A stretch of DNA of 64,000 nt from an uncultured Kiloniellaceae bacterium (GCA_947493695.1 CANLSF010000007.1:248001-312000); one strand, 5' to 3'; positions 1-9,498 are shown, counted from the first letter of the stretch. Notes: generated by a model from the sequence alone, not told the origin. Program-made: numbers and translations.

Positions 1-577
1 GGACGTCATGTGATGGCTCGGCCCTTTGCTTCAGCTTCTGCGCGAGCTCCGGCGTGCAAACGGGAAACAGACGGTCTTCGGCAAGCACGCTGCACTCCGC
101 TCCTTCCGGCACCTCATTGAGAAAAAACAAGGCCAGGTCGAAAGATTCGCGCTGCAGGTTCGGCGGGCGCTCCAGCGCGGTCACTGAAATCAGAAGCTCG
201 GGGAAATGCGCCCGCAACGCCGGCAAGCGGGGCGACAGCCAAAGCTGCGCCACAGAGGGTAATGCGGCAATGCGGATCGAGCCCGGCATACCGGCGCGGC
301 GCAACTCCTGCGCCGATACCCCCAAGGCGTCGAAGGCCGCCGTCAGGGACGGCAGGGCGGCGCGTCCAACATCGCTCAAACGGACCCCCTGGGCCTTGCG
401 TTCGAACAGCCGGCAGCCGGCCCATTCCTCCAACAGCTTAATCTGCTGCGCAATGGCGCCGGGCGTGACCAGCAGTTCTTCACCGGCCAGAACAAAACTC
501 TCGTGCCGGGCTGCCGCCTCGAAGGCGCGCAGCGCCTTGAGCGGCATCGCCTTGGGTCTGGGAGGGTCAACGGCCAT
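1..577 (-). CDS. LysR-type transcriptional regulator, partial (C-terminus beyond window)
   Basis: The minus strand is open from an ATG at 577 to the window edge, giving 192 codons of a LysR regulator. The N-terminus (about residues 10-70) carries the winged helix-turn-helix with the GcvA-like pattern 'PLKALRAFEAAARHESF' followed by 'TPGAIAQQIKLLEEW'. The start of the effector-binding domain follows ('RIAALPSVAQLWLSPRLPAL'). About a third of the protein is missing off the left edge. It is divergent from the SHMT-like gene at 718, the usual arrangement for a LysR protein controlling its neighbour, so that enzyme is the inferred target. The effector is unknown. Confidence 0.85.
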   Translation of the reverse strand, partial: MAVDPPRPKAMPLKALRAFEAAARHESFVLAGEELLVTPGAIAQQIKLLEEWAGCRLFERKAQGVRLSDVGRAALPSLTAAFDALGVSAQELRRAGMPGSIRIAALPSVAQLWLSPRLPALRAHFPELLISVTALERPPNLQRESFDLALFFLNEVPEGAECSVLAEDRLFPVCTPELAQKLKQRAEPSHDV

Positions 578-717
578 ACAACACCAAAAATCAGACTCAT
601 TTTTTCTATGCCTAGATTCGACGATAACTGGTTTGCGATCTCACCGCCATAGATGGATTCTACCCTCCATAAATGAGGTCCGAACCCTCGGCCTCAATTG
701 CAGAGCGGAAAGAAAGC

Positions 718-2040
718 ATGCCGAAGCTAACGCAGCGAAACTGGGTTCCCGCAGCCGTAGAAAGCTATGTCCAATCCATTGCCACAGAGACCGCGCACGC
801 GGAAGCGGAGGCTGTCTCACGCCGGATCGATGCACTGATAGAGGAAAACCGCGCGATCCATGAGCGCGACTGCATCAACCTCAACCCGGCAACCAATATT
901 ATGAATCCCAAGGCCGAGGCCGTTCTGGCGCAGGGTCTGGGTTCGCGGCCCTCGCTTGGCTATCCCGGCGACAAATATGAAATGGGCCTGGAAGCTATAG
1001 AGAAAATCGAGGTTATCGCCGCGGAGCTGGCCGCTGAAATATTTGAAGCCCGCTATGCCGAGATCCGGGTGGCGTCCGGAGCGCTCTCCAATCTTTATGC
1101 CTTCATGGCAACCGCCCGACCGGGCGATGCGATTATCGTACCGCCGGGAGAAATCGGCGGCCACGTCACACATCACACTGCAGGCGCGGCTGGCCTTTAC
1201 GGCGTCGAGATCCACAGCGCACCGGTCGACGCGTCCGGCTACAGCGTGGATATCGATGGCCTGCGCGCACTGGCACAGCGGATCAAACCCAAACTGATCA
1301 CCCTGGGTGGAAGCCTCAACCTCCTGCCCCACCCGGTTGCCGAGGTTCGCGCGATCGCCGATGAGGTCGGGGCCTATCTGTTGTTCGACGCCGCCCATCT
1401 CTGCGGCATGATCGCCGGTGGTAGCTGGAAGAATCCGCTGCACGAAGGCGCGCACCTGATGACCATGAGCACCTATAAATCACTCGGGGGACCGGCGGGC
1501 GGTTTGATCGTCACCAATGATGCAGGTCTCGCCGAACGTCTGGATTCGATCGCCTTCCCCGGTTTGACCGCAAACTTTGACGCCGCCAAATCTGCCGCGC
1601 TCGCGATCAGCCTGCTCGATTGGCGCGAACATGGCACAGCCTATGCAGAAGCGATGACAGAAACCGCCAGCGCCCTGGCCCAGGCGCTCCTGCAGGAAGA
1701 TTTACCGCTCTTCACGACAGAACACGGCATCACCAATTCTCATCAGTTCGCAATCAGGGCCGCGGACTTCGGCGGTGGTCAGGCAGCCGCAAAGCGTCTG
1801 CGTAAAGCCAACATCCTGACTTGTGGAATCGGCCTGCCGATAGAAGTGGTAGACGGCGATATGAACGGACTGCGCATCGGCACGCCGGAGATTGTCCGCT
1901 GGGGGATGACTGCGCGCGACATGCCGGAATTGGCCGGGCTGATAGCACGGGGCCTCTTGGCGGAAGATCCTGCGCGGGTTGCGACCGACGTCACCGCGTT
2001 CAGAAGCAGCTTTCGCCGTCTTCACTTTATCCGGCAATAG
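718..2040 (+). CDS. Serine hydroxymethyltransferase-like PLP enzyme
   Basis: This 440-residue protein belongs to the fold-type I PLP family closest to serine/glycine hydroxymethyltransferase. Visible landmarks are 'YPGDKYEMG' (substrate/dimer region), 'FDAAHLCGMIAGG' (PLP-binding Asp and His), 'STYKSLGGPAGG' with the likely Schiff-base Lys254, and 'LRIGTPEIVRWG' matching the carboxylate-binding Arg segment. In housekeeping GlyA the residue before the lysine is His; here it is Tyr253, so this is a divergent paralogue. Activity on serine, alpha-methylserine or another beta-hydroxy amino acid cannot be decided. An ATG at 673 is also in frame, but 718 is preferred because of a purine-rich ribosome site at 707-713. 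It is divergent from a LysR gene and convergent with hutG. Confidence 0.75.
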   Translation: MPKLTQRNWVPAAVESYVQSIATETAHAEAEAVSRRIDALIEENRAIHERDCINLNPATNIMNPKAEAVLAQGLGSRPSLGYPGDKYEMGLEAIEKIEVIAAELAAEIFEARYAEIRVASGALSNLYAFMATARPGDAIIVPPGEIGGHVTHHTAGAAGLYGVEIHSAPVDASGYSVDIDGLRALAQRIKPKLITLGGSLNLLPHPVAEVRAIADEVGAYLLFDAAHLCGMIAGGSWKNPLHEGAHLMTMSTYKSLGGPAGGLIVTNDAGLAERLDSIAFPGLTANFDAAKSAALAISLLDWREHGTAYAEAMTETASALAQALLQEDLPLFTTEHGITNSHQFAIRAADFGGGQAAAKRLRKANILTCGIGLPIEVVDGDMNGLRIGTPEIVRWGMTARDMPELAGLIARGLLAEDPARVATDVTAFRSSFRRLHFIRQ

Positions 2041-2063
2041 TGAAACCGCGTCAGAAGCGCGCG

Positions 2064-2858
2064 TTACGCGTCCCGGGCCCAGGCGGCAACCGATTCCAGA
2101 AAGCGCCTTAGCACCGGCCGCACACCGGTTGCCAGGTCTTCCCGGAAGCCGAAGGGCGGATCTTCGTTCATGTAAGTTGCCCAGGACTGTTCGAGCTGGA
2201 TGGCATGGACGTTGTTCGCGGGATCACCGTAGTGGCGCGTGATGTAACCGCCCTTAAAACGCCCGTCGATCATAAAGCTGTAGTCCGCCGTGACCTTGGC
2301 AATGTCGCCAAGCCGGTTCAGCAACTCGGGCGCCGCAGTCACGCCGCCGCCGCTGCCAAGATTGAGATCGGTCAGACGTCCTTCGAAAAACCGGGGTACT
2401 TCGCTGCGGATCGAATGGGCATCCCAGAGGACGGCAACGCCGTGTTTTTCTCTGATCGCAGCCAGTTCACTGGCGATCTTATCGTGGTAGGGTTGCCAGA
2501 CGCCGACCCTGCGCTCTTCGATTTCCACTTCATCAGGCAGCTCGCCCTGCCGGTAGAGAGGCGCTTCCGAAAAACTACTGGTCGGACAAAGCTCCGTATT
2601 ATTGGCGCCGGGATAGAGAGGCTGGCCGGTCGGGTCGCGGTTTAAATCGATCACGTAGCGGGAATGGGTCGCCCGAATCGCCCCGATACCAAGATCTTCA
2701 AGGAAGTCGTAGAGCTGGGGCAGATGCCAGTCGGTGTCCGGAACTTCAAGCGCAGCCGGCGTCATCCGCGTCTGCAGTTTTGGCGGTATGAAAACGCCAC
2801 TGTGGGGCATCGACAAGAGGACCGGTACGGTCCCGGGCTTAAAGACGAAGGGCTCCAT
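2064..2858 (-). CDS. hutG: N-formylglutamate amidohydrolase (deformylase)
   Basis: This 264-residue protein is an N-formylglutamate amidohydrolase, which releases formate and glutamate in the five-step histidine degradation branch. Family landmarks are 'MPHSGVFIPP' near the N-terminus, 'RYVIDLNRDPTGQPLYPG', 'VLWDAHSIRSEVPRFFEGRL' and 'DLNLGSGGG'. The chosen ATG at 2858 has a GAGAG ribosome site just upstream and matches the family N-terminus; an in-frame ATG at 2963 would add 35 unrelated residues and run towards the hutC operator. It is divergent from hutC, with a HutC-type palindrome at 2982-2997 between them. The next gene, on the opposite strand, is the SHMT-like enzyme. Confidence 0.9.
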   Translation of the reverse strand: MEPFVFKPGTVPVLLSMPHSGVFIPPKLQTRMTPAALEVPDTDWHLPQLYDFLEDLGIGAIRATHSRYVIDLNRDPTGQPLYPGANNTELCPTSSFSEAPLYRQGELPDEVEIEERRVGVWQPYHDKIASELAAIREKHGVAVLWDAHSIRSEVPRFFEGRLTDLNLGSGGGVTAAPELLNRLGDIAKVTADYSFMIDGRFKGGYITRHYGDPANNVHAIQLEQSWATYMNEDPPFGFREDLATGVRPVLRRFLESVAAWARDA

Positions 2859-2981
2859 TGATCTCTCGTTTTCTTCCAGAGTCTGATCGTTTATCGCTGA
2901 AGAGATGAAAATACGATCAGCATCCCTCTTCAATGCCTCTTCCTCGCCCGTCTGGCAAGCCATGCTGGTCAGATGCGGTGA

Positions 2982-2997
2982 GCTTGTCTATACAAGC
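2982..2997. promoter_or_regulatory. HutC-type operator between hutG and hutC
   Basis: GCTTGTCTATACAAGC is a 16-bp inverted repeat with one mismatched pair. It shares the CTTGT-n-TATACAAG arrangement with the perfect palindromes at 15261-15276 and 19873-19898. It lies in the divergent hutG/hutC control region, 96 bp upstream of the hutC ATG, as expected for an autoregulated GntR/HutC repressor. Confidence 0.7.
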
Positions 2998-3092
2998 GAG
3001 TGCGGTGAACTTGGAATTCGGGATAACGTTAAGATGAAACTCTCCGGCCCTGCAACCGGTGTGCCCGTCTCCCGGAGAATGGAAGTGGCGCT

Positions 3093-3815
3093 ATGACAGC
3101 CTCTCAGAGTGACAGCAGCCCCCCTGCCTATCAGCAGGTCAAAGACCACATTCTGGACCGCGTTCTGAAGGGCGATTGGCCGGAGGGCGCCCGCGTGCCC
3201 TCTGAAAACGAGCTCACCCGTACCCTCGGTTTTTCGCGCATGACCGTCAATCGGGCCCTGCGGGAACTCACCGCCGAAGGCTGGTTGACCCGCACCCAGG
3301 GCGCCGGAACCTTCGTCGCCGAAAGCCGCCCTCAATCGGCGGTGCTGGACATTCGCAACATCGCGGACGAGATTCGCGAACGCGGGCACGAGTATTCATC
3401 CGAAATCTATCAATTGCGCGCCGAGACTGCCGGCAGCGTCGAAGCCGGCTTGCTGGGACTGGAAGAAGGCACAGAGATTTTTCATTCCCTGATCGTCCAT
3501 TACGAGAACGGTCAGCCGGTCCAGCTTGAAGACCGTTTCGTCAATCCTGCGGCGGCGCCGGACTATCTGAGTCAGAATTTCCGAAGCATCACGCCCTACG
3601 AATACCTTATGAAAGCCGCGCCCTTGAGCGAGGCGGAACATGTCATCCAGGCCATCCAACCGGAACCGGAAACCGCCCGCCTGCTTTCTATCAATCCGCA
3701 GGCGCCCTGCCTGCTGCTCAAACGTCGGACCTGGTCGGGCGGAAAGTCCGTCACCTACGCCCGCCTGGTGCACCCGGGGGACCGTTTTCAGCTCTGGGGG
3801 CGTTTCAGCAGTTGA
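3093..3815 (+). CDS. hutC: Histidine utilisation repressor, GntR family
   Basis: This 240-residue regulator has an N-terminal GntR winged helix (about residues 10-78: 'AYQQVKDHILDRVLKGDWPEGARVPSENEL', shown here only to identify it, then 'SRMTVNRALRELTAEGW') and a C-terminal UTRA effector domain (about 95-235, ending 'LLLKRRTWSGGKSVTYARLVHPG'). This is the HutC architecture; family members repress hut genes and release DNA when urocanate binds. hutG next door, hutU under a matching operator 17 kb away and the palindrome at 2982-2997 support the assignment. The ATG at 3093 has a GGAAG ribosome site upstream. Confidence 0.88.
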   Translation: MTASQSDSSPPAYQQVKDHILDRVLKGDWPEGARVPSENELTRTLGFSRMTVNRALRELTAEGWLTRTQGAGTFVAESRPQSAVLDIRNIADEIRERGHEYSSEIYQLRAETAGSVEAGLLGLEEGTEIFHSLIVHYENGQPVQLEDRFVNPAAAPDYLSQNFRSITPYEYLMKAAPLSEAEHVIQAIQPEPETARLLSINPQAPCLLLKRRTWSGGKSVTYARLVHPGDRFQLWGRFSS

Positions 3816-4010
3816 TGACCGTTTCGGCGCGTCAATCATTATGACGCCCTGCTCTGCTCAATCGCATCTCCGCCTCAATCCCTCGAAATAACAACGCAAT
3901 CCGACCCCGGAATTGCCGCGAAACCACGTCCTATTCGTTCTGCCGACGCCCCGAAGATGCTTTTTGCGTCCCGGGCACCCAGCACACGCGCGAGACAAGG
4001 ACAAACCAAT

Positions 4011-5495
4011 ATGCTGAGCAAACGCATAATTCCGGCAGTGACGGAGAAGCATTCATTTAAAATGAAAATCGGGATGGCTGTCGCGCTCGCCGCCAGCAGC
4101 GATATTCTGCTCTACGAACATGAGACCGGATGGAGTCTTGCTGTCCTGGCATGGTTGTTCCTGGCCGTGTTAGTGGCGTTCAACCCTCCAGATTTGAGCT
4201 TCAGACAAAGCCGGGTGATTGGCGCAGCCACGCTGCCACTGACCCTCGCACTGGTCGAAGCCCCAAGCGTTATCCCCTGCTTACTCATCCTCTTGAGCGC
4301 GATTGCACTCTCGCTGCCGCGAACCACGGCCTGGCCAGGCACCGCGGGCCTGTGGCTCTGGCACATCCTGAACTTCGCCCTGCAGCTCCCGGCCCGGCTT
4401 TTCATTGACCTGCGGCGTGTGCGTGAAGTCAGACGAAAGCGCCCAAGGGCCCGAGTCTTCAACAGCATCCTACGCAACTGGGCTCTGCCGCTTGGTGTCG
4501 GGATCATCTTCTCAGTGCTGCTGATCCAGGCCAACCCGGTGATTGATTCCTGGCGTCCCGAGCTCGACTGGGAAAAGCTGCTTTCCTTCTTCCATCCTCA
4601 GCGATTGCTGTTCTGGTTGACGAGTTTCGTTGTGATCTGGGCATTCCTGAGGCGCTATCAATCGCCTCAGCCACCGGGTAGCCGCTTCATAGTTCCTGCG
4701 CTTCGTACGGGGGTCGACAAGTTTTTTTCACCTGGCGCCGTAGTACGGGCCCTTATCCTCTTTAATCTGATCTTTCTTGCCCAGACAGGAACCGACCTGA
4801 CCTATCTCTGGTCCGGGGAGAGCCTGCCGGAGGGTTTAACCTATGCGGGATATGCTCATCGAGGTGCCTATCCACTGATCGCGACGGCTCTGCTTGCCGG
4901 CCTCTTTACTCTAATTGCATTCCGGAATGGCACTTCCTTGCAAAACACGAACTTCGTCCGGCACCTGGTCTTTCTCTGGATCGGGCAAAACATATTCCTG
5001 ACGGTCAATGCAATCTGGCGCACGGTGAGCTACGTCGAGGTTTACGGTTTGACCTACCTGCGGATCGCAGCTCTCCTATGGATGGGTCTGGTCGCTTGCG
5101 GGCTCGGCTTCATTATCTGCAAAATTGCATTTGGCAAGTCATTGCGATGGCTCACATCCGTGAATGCCATAAGCCTGCTCGCCGTTCTTTTCGTGTGCAG
5201 CTTTATGAATTTCGGCGGCCTCGTCGCTGACTACAATGTCAGAAACAGCGCGGAACTCGGTGGATCCGGCCAGCTTGTTGACTTCAACTATCTCGAGGAG
5301 ATCGGACCAGACGCACTGCCCGCTTTGAATCTCTATCTCCGCGAGGCCTCCCTGAAGCACGTTAAATGGCGCAGGGCACGCCATCTCGCAGGCACCTTAG
5401 AACGCAGATTGCACAAGACCACCGAGGACTGGCGCGGCTGGAGTTTTCGGCGGCAACGCCTTTTGAACAGCCTTGGAGGCGATGGTGCAACTTAG
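4011..5495 (+). CDS. DUF4173-type polytopic membrane protein
   Basis: This is a 494-residue integral membrane protein with about ten hydrophobic segments. The block 'YAHRGAYPLIATALLAGLF' and the following 'RHLVFLWIGQNIFLTVNAIWR' are, to my recollection, typical of DUF4173 proteins; no biochemical role is established. A basic, non-hydrophobic tail follows the last helix (about residues 430-494). The ATG at 4011 is preferred over 3957 because of an AAGGA site nine bases upstream and because a hydrophobic start follows. LemA and two DUF3137 genes lie immediately downstream on the same strand after a 195-bp gap that holds an AT-rich likely promoter, so it may be a separate unit. Confidence 0.7.
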   Translation: MLSKRIIPAVTEKHSFKMKIGMAVALAASSDILLYEHETGWSLAVLAWLFLAVLVAFNPPDLSFRQSRVIGAATLPLTLALVEAPSVIPCLLILLSAIALSLPRTTAWPGTAGLWLWHILNFALQLPARLFIDLRRVREVRRKRPRARVFNSILRNWALPLGVGIIFSVLLIQANPVIDSWRPELDWEKLLSFFHPQRLLFWLTSFVVIWAFLRRYQSPQPPGSRFIVPALRTGVDKFFSPGAVVRALILFNLIFLAQTGTDLTYLWSGESLPEGLTYAGYAHRGAYPLIATALLAGLFTLIAFRNGTSLQNTNFVRHLVFLWIGQNIFLTVNAIWRTVSYVEVYGLTYLRIAALLWMGLVACGLGFIICKIAFGKSLRWLTSVNAISLLAVLFVCSFMNFGGLVADYNVRNSAELGGSGQLVDFNYLEEIGPDALPALNLYLREASLKHVKWRRARHLAGTLERRLHKTTEDWRGWSFRRQRLLNSLGGDGAT

Positions 5496-5690
5496 TCGGC
5501 GGTTCGAGTGCAGCTTTTAGCCGGAAAATTTCATCCTTTCTGTAAACTTGCTTTTGTTAAGCTTTGTTTACCAATCAGTATGTATTTGTAGATCGGCAAA
5601 TAAATCTCGAAAAGCGATAGCGCCTCGACTAAGAATAGTGAGCGTATTTCGGGCTTCGCTGAATCCTAAACCTTCGGGGGGAGTGACAGG

Positions 5691-6269
5691 ATGGAATTAG
5701 GAACGCTTTTACTGATTGTCGTCGTACCTGGCGTCGTTCTCTATATCTGGTACGCCAAGTTGATCAGTCGTCGAAATACGGCGCGTGAAGCGCTGTCTTC
5801 CGTCGATGTTCAACTTAAAAAGCGGCACGACCTGCTCCCCAACATCTTGAAGCTCGCCGGGCGTTTCATGACGCATGAGAAAGAGTTACTCGAAGGACTG
5901 ACAGCTCTTCGGGTCCGTGTCGACGCAGATTATGATCGGGCCGACCCCGCAGCTGTGCAGGCCCACCTCAGCGCAGGTCAGGAGCTACAAAGCGGCATGG
6001 CCCGCTTCTTCGCAGTCGCCGAGGACTATCCTGATCTCCGCTCCGCCGAGACCATCTCAAAAGCCCAGGACACCTTTACCGAGGCGGAAGCCCACATCTC
6101 AGCCGCGCGGCGTTTTTACAATGCTGCGGTCTCCGATCTGAACAATGCCGTCGAGATTTTTCCCGGCAGCATGATTGCAGGCTGGGCAAATGTGAAGGCC
6201 ATGCCCTTTTGGGAGATGGAAAATACCGACCATCGCGCGGCAATAAATGTTGACGACCATCTGAAGTGA
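5691..6269 (+). CDS. lemA: LemA family protein
   Basis: This 192-residue protein has one N-terminal membrane helix (residues 3-22) followed by a long helical domain of the LemA family. Landmarks are 'YAKLISRRNTAREALSSVDV', the conserved block 'KKRHDLLPNILKLAGRFMTHEKELLEGLTALR' (split here only to name it) and 'ARRFYNAAVSDLNNAVEIFPGS'. LemA proteins are membrane-anchored with the helical domain outside the cytosol; their molecular function is unresolved. A GGGGGGAG ribosome site precedes the ATG. It heads a tight three-gene unit with the two DUF3137 genes (12-bp gap, then an overlap), a pairing seen in many bacteria. Confidence 0.9.
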   Translation: MELGTLLLIVVVPGVVLYIWYAKLISRRNTAREALSSVDVQLKKRHDLLPNILKLAGRFMTHEKELLEGLTALRVRVDADYDRADPAAVQAHLSAGQELQSGMARFFAVAEDYPDLRSAETISKAQDTFTEAEAHISAARRFYNAAVSDLNNAVEIFPGSMIAGWANVKAMPFWEMENTDHRAAINVDDHLK

Positions 6270-6281
6270 TCGGGGGAGAAA

Positions 6282-7226
6282 ATGCAGTTGCCATCGACAC
6301 CCCAAGCACGTGCCCTTCTGGACAGGTTCGAGGATGTCTTCGACGGAGAAATCGCGCCGCGCCTGCAGGCGCGTGATCACGAACGTCTCACACTGAAAAA
6401 ACAGAACGGCCGGAACTGGTTCCTGGTTATCGCCGTTGCCGGTATCTCGGCGGTCCTGGTCTTTTTTCTCACACGCGACACCGATTCCCTTTTCTTTGCG
6501 CTCCCTACCGGTGCTGCCGCCTACTGGCTTCTCATCGCGAGGCCCACCAAACGGCTGACCGATAGCGTTAAACACGCCATTTTTATTCCGCTCTGTGACG
6601 CGCTTAATTTTACCTACCATCTCCGGCCCGATGGTTCGAACGCGGGTTATTTCTGTGAACTCGACCTCGTAGGCACCTTCAATCAAAGTCATTTCGAGGA
6701 CGAGGTATCCGGTCACTATGAAGGGCTCCGTTTTTCGCTGGTCGACGCGCACTTAAAGGACAAGGACGACGAAAATACCCGCACGGTTTTCCACGGCCTG
6801 CTGGCCGCCTTCGAGATGAGTAAGAACTTCCACGGGCGCACTATCGTACGCCGCGACGGTGGCATGGTTGGTAATTTTCTGGGTGGCATTGGGAACGAAC
6901 TGGAACGCGTTGCTCTGGAGGATCCAAGATTTGAGCGCGCATACGAAGTCTATTCGAGCGACCAGGTCGAGGCCCGCTATCTACTGACACCGGCCTTCAT
7001 GGATCGCCTCCTTGCGCTGGAAGAACAACTCGGCTCAAAGGTTCGCCTTGCCTTTGACCGCAACTCGTTGCTTATGTCCATCGAACTGAACCGTGACGCC
7101 TTCAGCATCGGCAAACTGGACGCACCCCTGGCAGACAAAAGGCGTTTGCAGGGAATTGTAACGGACCTGACCATGATCTTTGATGTGGTTGAAACGCTTC
7201 GCCTGAACGCAGAGATAAAGCTTTGA
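6282..7226 (+). CDS. DUF3137 domain membrane protein (copy 1)
   Basis: This 314-residue protein has two adjacent membrane helices (about residues 45-64 and 67-85) and a large C-terminal DUF3137 domain. Blocks such as 'FIPLCDALNFTYHLRPDG', 'DLVGTFNQSHFEDEVSGHYEG' and 'TVFHGLLAAFEMSKNFHGRT' resemble the Galanin-like and LemA-associated DUF3137 family; function is unknown. It follows lemA after 12 bp and its stop overlaps the start of a paralogue, so translation of the three is probably coupled. The second copy aligns along its full length, which points to tandem duplication. Confidence 0.8.
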   Translation: MQLPSTPQARALLDRFEDVFDGEIAPRLQARDHERLTLKKQNGRNWFLVIAVAGISAVLVFFLTRDTDSLFFALPTGAAAYWLLIARPTKRLTDSVKHAIFIPLCDALNFTYHLRPDGSNAGYFCELDLVGTFNQSHFEDEVSGHYEGLRFSLVDAHLKDKDDENTRTVFHGLLAAFEMSKNFHGRTIVRRDGGMVGNFLGGIGNELERVALEDPRFERAYEVYSSDQVEARYLLTPAFMDRLLALEEQLGSKVRLAFDRNSLLMSIELNRDAFSIGKLDAPLADKRRLQGIVTDLTMIFDVVETLRLNAEIKL

Positions 7227-8206
7227 ACGATAAGGCCGCTGAATCCGACCAAACTCTCCCGGCACACTCCGGAGTCCGCCTGGACACTGAGACCGCCGTG
7301 AACATCTACAACGAAGGTATCGCGCCGCGACTGATCGAGCTGGTCAAGAAAAGCCGGGCCCGTAAGCGCAGCGATGAATTGACCTGGATTGCGTCGATCG
7401 GGATCGCGCTGGTGGTGGGCAGTCTCGCGTATCTGGCAACCGGCGCAATCAACGGACTTTTGCTGGGTGTGTTGGCAGGTGGTGGCGCACAGTGGGCCCT
7501 GAGCAAGCGTCCCAGGCCGGACATCAGGCTGGCCATGCGGCAGGAGATCTACAAGCCGCTCTGTGACGCAGCAGGCATTTCCTACGCGCTTGCACCCATG
7601 CAATCAAATGCGGAGAGCTTTGCCAGTTTCGGGTTGGTCGGCAGCTTTGACAACTCTCGCTTTGAGAACCAACTGGCTGGATCCTACAAAGGTATCGTCT
7701 TTTTGCAGACCGACGCCATGCTCACGCAGAATGGCGCGGAACATGCGTCCATCGTGTTCAACGGCCTGCTCTCGGTGTTTGAGTTGCCGCGGCGGTTCCA
7801 GGGACAAACGCTGGTTCTGAAAAACGACGAGCACCTTCAAAAAGTCGCAGAGGCTTTTCAGGCCCCGCCGGAAAGAGTGGAGCTGGGTGACTGGACCTTC
7901 GAGCAGAGTTTTGAAATCTACGCCACCGATCCCGAAGAAGCCCGCGCCATTATCACACCGGTCCTGCGTGGACAGCTGCTGGCGTTACAGCAGATGCTGG
8001 GCTTCGATATTCAGTTGGCCTTTACCGGCACGACCATGATCATGTCTGTCGATTTAAAAGCAAACGCCTTCGACATCACCGACCCCGACTGGCCGGCAAA
8101 CGACCCTCGCCGCCTCCATACCGCGCTGACACGCTTTCAGGCGATATTCGAAACCCTCGATGTGCTGCAACTGAATCCCCAGCGCAAATCATCCTTTCCA
8201 ATTTGA
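7223..8206 (+). CDS. DUF3137 domain membrane protein (copy 2)
   Basis: This 327-residue protein is a paralogue of the gene just upstream, with the same order: N-terminal helix ('EGIAPRLIELVKKSRARKR'), two membrane helices (about 53-90), then the DUF3137 domain with 'EIYKPLCDAAGISYAL', 'FGLVGSFDNSRFENQLAGSY' and 'IVFNGLLSVFELPRRFQGQT'. It starts with TTG at 7223, overlapping the preceding stop codon as TTGA, a sign of translational coupling. Sequence divergence from copy 1 is considerable, so the duplication is old. The gene ends 138 bp before a convergent chemoreceptor gene. Confidence 0.78.
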   Translation: MNDKAAESDQTLPAHSGVRLDTETAVNIYNEGIAPRLIELVKKSRARKRSDELTWIASIGIALVVGSLAYLATGAINGLLLGVLAGGGAQWALSKRPRPDIRLAMRQEIYKPLCDAAGISYALAPMQSNAESFASFGLVGSFDNSRFENQLAGSYKGIVFLQTDAMLTQNGAEHASIVFNGLLSVFELPRRFQGQTLVLKNDEHLQKVAEAFQAPPERVELGDWTFEQSFEIYATDPEEARAIITPVLRGQLLALQQMLGFDIQLAFTGTTMIMSVDLKANAFDITDPDWPANDPRRLHTALTRFQAIFETLDVLQLNPQRKSSFPI

Positions 8207-8344
8207 GCGGCCTGTACGACGCCCTTGTGTGTCCCTCGGATATCGTTGCGAAAGCTTTGTGATGCTCAACATTACCGCAGCGCCTGTGCCGACCATGCAA
8301 CGGACAAAGACATCATAATTGGCATGCGCTTCAACTTTGCCGCT

Positions 8345-9496
8345 CTACACAACCTCTCGCGCTGAAACGAGAAACCTGTCGACCTCGCCGCGAAGCATTT
8401 CAGCCTGTTGCGAGAGTTCCGCCGCCGCCGCGTTAACGTCGCCCGACGAGCGGCTCGTTTCCTCCGCCGAGGTGGTCACGATCGCGATGTTCTTTGTAAT
8501 ATCAGTCGTGCCTATCGACGCCTGTTCAATATTGCGCGCGATTTCCGAGGTCGCAGCGGTTTGCTCGTTCACTGCCGTCGAAACCCTGCAATTGGATTCA
8601 TTGATTTCTGAAACCTTGGACGCGACCCCCGAAATCGCCGCAACCGTCGAGTTCGTCGCCTCCTGGATGCTTTGAACGAAACGCCCAATTTCCTCCGTCG
8701 CGCTCGATGTCTGTTGTGCCAAATTCTTGACCTCACCGGCAACAACCGCAAAGCCCTTGCCTGCCTCACCAGCCCGAGCCGCTTCAATAGTCGCGTTAAG
8801 GGCAAGCAGATTGGTTTGCTCAGCAATGTCGTTGATCAGATTAACAGCTGCCTTGATCTGCTCTGCAGCCTCCTGCAGCTCGGTCACCTGCGTGCCCGCA
8901 TTGGTCGAGATATCAGTTGCTGTATTGGTGATCTCGGATGCGACGGATACCTGCCGGCTGATCTCCTGAATGGATGAGGAAAGCTGTCCCGAAGCCGCGG
9001 CGACAGTCTGCACATTTGTCGCTGCTTCCTCGGCAGCAGCCGCAACACTGGTCGAGCGTTCACTGGTATTCTCAGCCGCACCGAGCAGGGACTGCGAAGA
9101 CGAGCTCAATTCTGTAGCCGCGCTGGATACAGTTTCGACAATGCCTGCAATAGAGCTTTCGAACTGGTTCGAGATCCCGGCGAATTCCTGTACTTTCTGT
9201 TCTATGGATTTCAACGCTCTGTTGACCGTTTCTGCCGAGTGACGGAAGGCCCCCTGCATCCCCGTAACCTCGATCTTACGGAAATACATGTTGTTGCTGA
9301 CATGGTCCATACAGGTCGCAGATTCGCGTAGATAGGCATCACAGCGATCAATCACGTCATTAACGGTGTGAAGCAACTCTCCCAGCTCTCCATTCGCATT
9401 GATGTTGGTGAGCCGCACTTCAAAGTCGCCGGCGACGACACGTCGCAGTAACTCGCGCGAGCGTTTGATTTCCTGAGCATCTCTCCTTGCAAACAT
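8345..9496 (-). CDS. Soluble methyl-accepting chemotaxis protein, partner of Aer-like PAS protein
   Basis: This 383-residue protein lacks any membrane segment. Residues about 10-95 form a HAMP-like module ('[20 protein letters not shown]', '[20 protein letters not shown]', '[17 protein letters not shown]'). Residues about 110-383 form the coiled-coil MCP signalling domain with the hairpin tip '[20 protein letters not shown]'. It should relay signals to CheA/CheW in the cytoplasm. An ATG at 9496 with GGGAG upstream is preferred; a TTG at 9502 is in frame. It lies two bases after the stop codon of the upstream Aer-like PAS gene. That module order (PAS, HAMP-like, MCP) normally occurs in one polypeptide. 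Confidence 0.85.
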   Translation of the reverse strand: MFARRDAQEIKRSRELLRRVVAGDFEVRLTNINANGELGELLHTVNDVIDRCDAYLRESATCMDHVSNNMYFRKIEVTGMQGAFRHSAETVNRALKSIEQKVQEFAGISNQFESSIAGIVETVSSAATELSSSSQSLLGAAENTSERSTSVAAAAEEAATNVQTVAAASGQLSSSIQEISRQVSVASEITNTATDISTNAGTQVTELQEAAEQIKAAVNLINDIAEQTNLLALNATIEAARAGEAGKGFAVVAGEVKNLAQQTSSATEEIGRFVQSIQEATNSTVAAISGVASKVSEINESNCRVSTAVNEQTAATSEIARNIEQASIGTTDITKNIAIVTTSAEETSRSSGDVNAAAAELSQQAEMLRGEVDRFLVSAREVV

Positions 9497-9498
9497 TA

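Noticed and set aside
817-1455. 212-codon frame on the minus strand opposite the SHMT-like gene
   Set aside because: It mirrors the real coding strand; the plus-strand protein has clear PLP-enzyme motifs and this one has none.
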